Shown here: positions 16,991-19,715 of the stretch, piece by piece | How the letters are laid out: each line of letters starts with the position of its first letter | Position numbering within the stretch: the stretch's first letter is position 1 | Assembly: GCA_031288635.1 (NCBI GenBank) | Contig: JAITQZ010000051.1 | Span: forward strand, 1-19,715 | Origin: Candidatus Peribacteria bacterium | GTDB lineage: Bacteria; Patescibacteria; JAEDAM01; Absconditabacterales; Absconditicoccaceae | Direction of reading: 5' to 3' | Length of the DNA: 19,715 nucleotides | Program-made: the position numbers and the translations under genes | Notes under the pieces: generated by a model | What the model was told of the DNA's origin: nothing | The model's database searches: none | Seen by the model: the letters and a program-made list of their open reading frames with translations, nothing else

Positions 16991-18286
16991 ATGAAACATC
17001 CCAGCTATCTCGATATGGTCAAAATCCTCCTCCCTCCTGCAGAATTTTTGGAATTCGAAAAATGGTATGACAAACCCATAAAAAAAAGTATCAAAATGCT
17101 GAAAAGAACAACATCACAAAACCAAACCCACCACTACCAAGAAACTTACCAACAACTCACTCACGACGGACGAACACTTACCCCACCAAAATTTTCACGA
17201 GAAGCAACCACCTACGACGACCTCCTCTTCGTCGAAAAACCCGACAAACAAAGCCTAGGAAGCCACCCTTTACATCAACAAGGAGCCTTTTATGTCCAAG
17301 AAATGGCTGCTGGCTTACCAGCCCAAATACTGAATATACAACCCAATGACCTCGTCCTCGATATGTGTGCTGCCCCAGGCGGGAAAAGCATACAATTAGC
17401 CGACAAACTCTGAGAAAACGGTCTCCTCATTTCTAACGAACTCAACCCCACCAGAAGAAAAGCTCTAGAAGCAAACCTTGAAAGATGTGGCATTCGGAAT
17501 GCTGTCATCACTGGCTACGATGGGAAAATACTTGGGAATATACTGTCAGAACAATGTGATAAAGTCCTCCTAGACGCCCCTTGTAGTGGAGAAGGAATGC
17601 AGTACAAATCAGACTTCAAAATCTACCACTGGAATGAAAAAATAGCCCACAAGCTCGCCCAAACCCAAAAATCTCTCCTCCTAGCAGGATTAGAAGCTCT
17701 AAAAATCTGAGGAGAATTGGTCTATTCCACCTGTACCACGAATGTAATCGAGAATGAAGGAGTCATTGCCGATGTCTTGGAAATATTAGGAGATAAGGTA
17801 GAATTGTTAAACGTAGAAATCGAAGAAAAGTCACCAGGAATATATGGGAACAACACATCATCTCCCATAAATTGATGTAGGGACACCGCAGTACTGCGGT
17901 GTCCGAACCCTGCAACCAGCGGGGTTGTAATGCACCCAAACCACAAAACAATATCCAACAATGTCGCCCGTTTCCGACCCCACATCCACCACACCGGCGG
18001 ATTTTTCATCGCAAAATTCAAAAAAATCAAATCCATTCCAACCCCAGATAAAAACATCCCCACAGAACATCCAACCCCAGAACGAACCATCACCCATCAC
18101 GATACCATCACCAATTCCAACATCCTCCTCCTCCAAACCAAACACACCATCCGAGCCGTAGCAAAAAGATTTTCAGAAATAAAAAATCAGCTTTTTATCC
18201 AGCGTGCAGGATTGCCGATTTTCAAAATATTAAACGACGGACAACAAAAACCTCTCTCTGGACTAAAAAAGATTTCTGAACGATAG
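16991..18286 (+). CDS. rsmF: RsmF/RsmB/NOP2-family rRNA (cytosine-5) methyltransferase
   Basis: Transfers methyl from S-adenosylmethionine to C5 of a cytosine in rRNA. The 431-residue product has a short N-terminal region, then HPLHQQGAFYVQEMAAGLP, the SAM motif VLDMCAAPGGKS (C126-S133), motif IV DAPCSGEGM (C198), motif VI VYSTCTTN (catalytic C248) and ARFRPHIHHTGGFFIAK. This is the RsmF (YebU) pattern, with a C-terminal RNA-binding-like tail (IQRAGLPIFKI). TGA at 17411, 17708 and 17873 (residues 141, 240, 295) reads as Gly; 17708 gives KIGGELVYSTC. A palindromic insertion of about 20 codons sits near residues 295-316, between the conserved blocks. The frame is open far upstream (from 16133), but that part is antisense to the UPF0489 gene; ATG 16991 fits the family start. 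Ends in TAG. Confidence 0.9.
17881..17904. repeat. Perfect 24-bp palindrome inside the rsmF-like gene
   Basis: Twelve bases GGACACCGCAGT are followed directly by their exact reverse complement. A second small inverted repeat follows (CAACC 17914-17918 with GGTTG 17923-17927). Both lie within an in-frame stretch, about 17873-17935, that is more GC-rich than its surroundings and separates conserved methyltransferase motifs. It resembles protein-coding palindromic repeat elements known from other bacteria, but only one copy is in this window. Confidence 0.85.
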
Positions 18287-18317
18287 AAAAAAGGTGCCAA
18301 TTATTGACACACTTTTT
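18287..18317. terminator. Bidirectional terminator between convergent genes
   Basis: GTGCCA (18294-18299) and TGACAC (18305-18310) form a 5-nt-loop hairpin. It is fully paired on the minus strand (one G-U) and has one mismatch on the plus strand. It has T5 at 18313-18317 in plus sense and A6 at 18287-18292 in minus sense. It follows the rsmF-like TAG by 7 nt and the lipoprotein TAA by 5 nt, supporting both gene ends. Confidence 0.7.
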
Positions 18318-18693
18318 ATAGATTCCGTGATATCAGAGTTCTTCAAAACATTCCCTTTTCACGAAATACTACGTACGATTGAGAATTTACATCACCAATA
18401 GAAACAGAAACTGTCTCAAACTCAGAAAATTGAGCTCTCAACCGCACTGCTATTCTTACAGCCACACGTCCCCTATGGGGAGTATAACACCATTTTTCAT
18501 TATTAACGGTGTAAACTTCTACCTTTTCCCCATCAATAATGATAATCTCTGGGACAATTTTCTCAACTCTCGAACATTTCCCATCTACCACAACAGTAGT
18601 AGTGTTCAACTTCGCAGTAGTCTTTGTTTCCGACTGCTCAGAACAACTCAGAAAAAGGGATACTACCAACCCTATTAACAACATCTTTTTCAT
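18316..18693 (-). CDS. Small lipoprotein, unknown function
   Basis: A 125-residue protein with a lipoprotein signal peptide: MKKMLLIGLVVSLFLSC, lipobox LFLS-C17. The mature part is Thr/Val-rich beta-type sequence (TTTVVVDGKCSRVEKIVPEIIIIDGEKVEVYTV). A TGA at 18343-18345 is read as Gly and the frame then ends at TAA 18316, exactly before the terminator hairpin. This is the reverse of the situation in the channel gene and supports host-type decoding here. Its own TTGACT-(TA)n promoter lies about 33 bp upstream. It is exported and held on the outer face of the membrane; no family is recognised. Confidence 0.75.
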
Positions 18694-18725
18694 ATTCCAA
18701 AAATTTTTTATTTGTTTACTCTTGC

Positions 18726-18754
18726 AGTATACTTATATATATATCAAAAGTCAA
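18726..18754 (-). promoter_or_regulatory. TTGACT-(TA)n promoter of the small lipoprotein gene
   Basis: On the minus strand TTGACT (18749-18754), a 17-bp spacer containing GATATATATATA and TATACT (18726-18731) make a near-consensus promoter. It has the same -35/TA-tract spacing as the other two copies. An inverted repeat TAAATT/AATTTA (18756-18772) abuts it upstream. Confidence 0.75.
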
Positions 18755-18792
18755 GTAAATTTAAAGAATTTATGGCATATTTTTTAATTCAT

Positions 18793-18835
18793 AAAAAAAC
18801 AGCTAAAATAACTCAATATGAATTATTTTAGCTGT
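18793..18835 (-). terminator. Rho-independent terminator of the 196-residue lipoprotein gene
   Basis: A perfect 13-bp stem (ACAGCTAAAATAA 18799-18811 with its complement 18823-18835), an 11-nt loop, then six T in minus sense (A at 18793-18798). It starts 8 nt past the TAA. Confidence 0.85.
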
Positions 18836-18843
18836 AAGGTTTT

Positions 18844-19434
18844 TTATCGGGTCTTAATATAAGGTGCAATCCACAATATCACTCCAACAATTATCATTAT
18901 GAATAAATAGATTGTGAGATATCCATATCCTTCATATAAAGTAAAACCGAACGATGTGATGCATCCTACTACCAGGAGAGTCACACCATGTGCAACCCAG
19001 ATATCTCGAATGTTCTTACAGAGTCCTATGAAAAACATCAGAATAAGCCATATCATGCCAGGAACCCAAAACTGAGAATAAGAAGTTTCATAACATGTTG
19101 TCGTCCCTTCTTCAATAAAGAGCACATTCTCCTTTTGAGAAAGGAGAAATTCTTTTCTTATCTTGTTATTTCGCAGTGGGAAAAAGGATTCGTCCTTATG
19201 ATAACTTTCCACAATTGTTATCCGTTTCCCTGCTGCCAGAGCAAGATATTCCTCTGTTCCTAAAAAGAACTCCTTACCTTGGAAGAATTCTACTACCTCT
19301 TGCGAATAAACAGGAGGAGTTTGATACGTTAATTGGGTATCAGGCTTTTGCAAGTCCCAAGTTGAGCTGGAAGTACACGATGTGAAAGACCCTACAAGCG
19401 ATACTATCGCTACAAACAATACTAATTTTTTCAT
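18844..19434 (-). CDS. Lipoprotein with three C-terminal membrane helices, unknown function
   Basis: A 196-residue protein. The signal peptide MKKLVLFVAIVSLVGSFTSC has a lipobox FTS-C20. A polar extracellular segment (about 21-120) includes CYETSYSQ. Three hydrophobic helices follow: about 122-140 (VPGMIWLILMFFIGLC), 149-168 (GVTLLVVGCITSFGF) and 172-191 (YLTIYLFIMIIVGVILWI), with a short basic tail (KTR). A lipoprotein signal combined with a multi-pass C-terminus is unusual. It shares its promoter type with its neighbour and with the membrane block, so an envelope role is likely. No TGA occurs in frame; it ends in TAA. I do not recognise a family. Confidence 0.8.
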   Translation of the reverse strand: MKKLVLFVAIVSLVGSFTSCTSSSTWDLQKPDTQLTYQTPPVYSQEVVEFFQGKEFFLGTEEYLALAAGKRITIVESYHKDESFFPLRNNKIRKEFLLSQKENVLFIEEGTTTCYETSYSQFWVPGMIWLILMFFIGLCKNIRDIWVAHGVTLLVVGCITSFGFTLYEGYGYLTIYLFIMIIVGVILWIAPYIKTR

Positions 19435-19475
19435 TGCTTTGTTTTTTTAATTTATATTTTTTATTTACTAAAGCT

Positions 19476-19506
19476 AATATAATGATATATATATATCGAA
19501 AGTCAA
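19476..19506 (-). promoter_or_regulatory. TTGACT-(TA)n promoter of the 196-residue lipoprotein gene
   Basis: On the minus strand TTGACT (19501-19506), 3 nt, then the palindrome GATATATATATATC (19484-19497), then TATATT (19476-19481), giving a 19-bp spacing. It is identical in geometry to the promoter at 16065-16095 and about 41 bp before the ATG. Confidence 0.65.
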
Positions 19507-19715
19507 GAGCAATTTTTGTAAGTGTTCACTGTTTTCAGTAAGGCTTCATAACTAGCAAGTTACTTATATGCAAAAATACAATAACTCATTACTACAAAAA
19601 AAACATATTACAATGAAAATAAAGAAATAACTCTTTAAAAATACTCTATCTTGTTATGCCCTATGTATTTACAACATATCTACTATTAGTAATACAAAAC
19701 ATCAAAAATGAAAAT
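19507..19715. other. AT-rich sequence without recognised gene
   Basis: About 210 bp of AT-rich DNA to the window edge. No ORF of convincing composition, RNA gene or repeat is visible. An ATGAAAAT at 19709 on the plus strand could begin a gene continuing beyond the window, but this cannot be judged. Confidence 0.5.

Noticed and set aside
17722..18145. Several minus-strand open frames opposite the 3' half of the rsmF-like gene
   Set aside because: They are antisense shadows with Gly/Trp/Val-biased composition; the plus frame carries the catalytic motifs.
1..19715. tRNA, rRNA, CRISPR arrays and insertion sequences
   Set aside because: No TPsiC-like tRNA arms, rRNA stretches, regularly spaced direct repeats or transposase genes were found in the intergenic parts by eye.

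Overview
The window reads as a chromosome fragment of a Candidate Phyla Radiation bacterium that uses genetic code 25 (UGA = glycine), i.e. Gracilibacteria (BD1-5/GN02) or Absconditabacteria (SR1). The evidence is internal. Arginyl-tRNA synthetase, a VirD4-like ATPase, a Clp chaperone, an RsmF-type rRNA methyltransferase, a UPF0489 protein and a lipoprotein are all interrupted by in-frame TGA codons. These fall where the families have glycine, including the first glycine of both Walker A loops of the Clp protein. Read with TGA = Gly, each fragmented gene becomes one full-length ORF ending in TAA or TAG.

Layout. 1-2058 (+): the tail of an unknown gene, then argS. 2070-8839 (-): from right to left, a promoter, a Clp AAA+ disaggregase/unfoldase, a BtpA/SgcQ-family TIM barrel and its terminator, then a second promoter with an unusual repeat-built leader, and a 1065-residue membrane-anchored VirD4/TraG-like ATPase. 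8944-16095 (-): a one-directional membrane block. It holds two coiled-coil proteins, a membrane-anchored substrate-binding domain fused to an OmpA-like domain, a NitT/TauT-type ABC permease and ATPase, a 58-residue membrane microprotein, a 55-residue one-helix microprotein with an EF-hand-like loop, and a single-domain voltage-gated cation channel with an EGW pore motif. 16220-18286: divergent UPF0489 (-) and rsmF-like (+) genes; the latter carries a perfect 24-bp palindrome in its coding frame. 18316-19506 (-): two lipoprotein genes, each with its own promoter and terminator. 19507-19715: no gene seen.

How the parts relate. The 8944-16095 block looks like one envelope system: cytosolic and membrane coiled-coil proteins, an anchored solute receptor with a wall-binding-type domain, an ABC importer core and an ion channel. 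It shares a distinctive promoter (TTGACT followed by an alternating TA tract) with the two lipoprotein genes, suggesting co-regulation. The block is also anomalous in code use. About 160 glycine codons contain no internal TGA, yet TGA sits exactly at the natural ends of two of its genes. That fits acquisition from a standard-code donor or strong TGA avoidance. Under the host code those two ends would be read through: one would fuse two proteins, the other would run into a transcription terminator.

All calls are from reading the sequence; no database search or structure prediction was possible.
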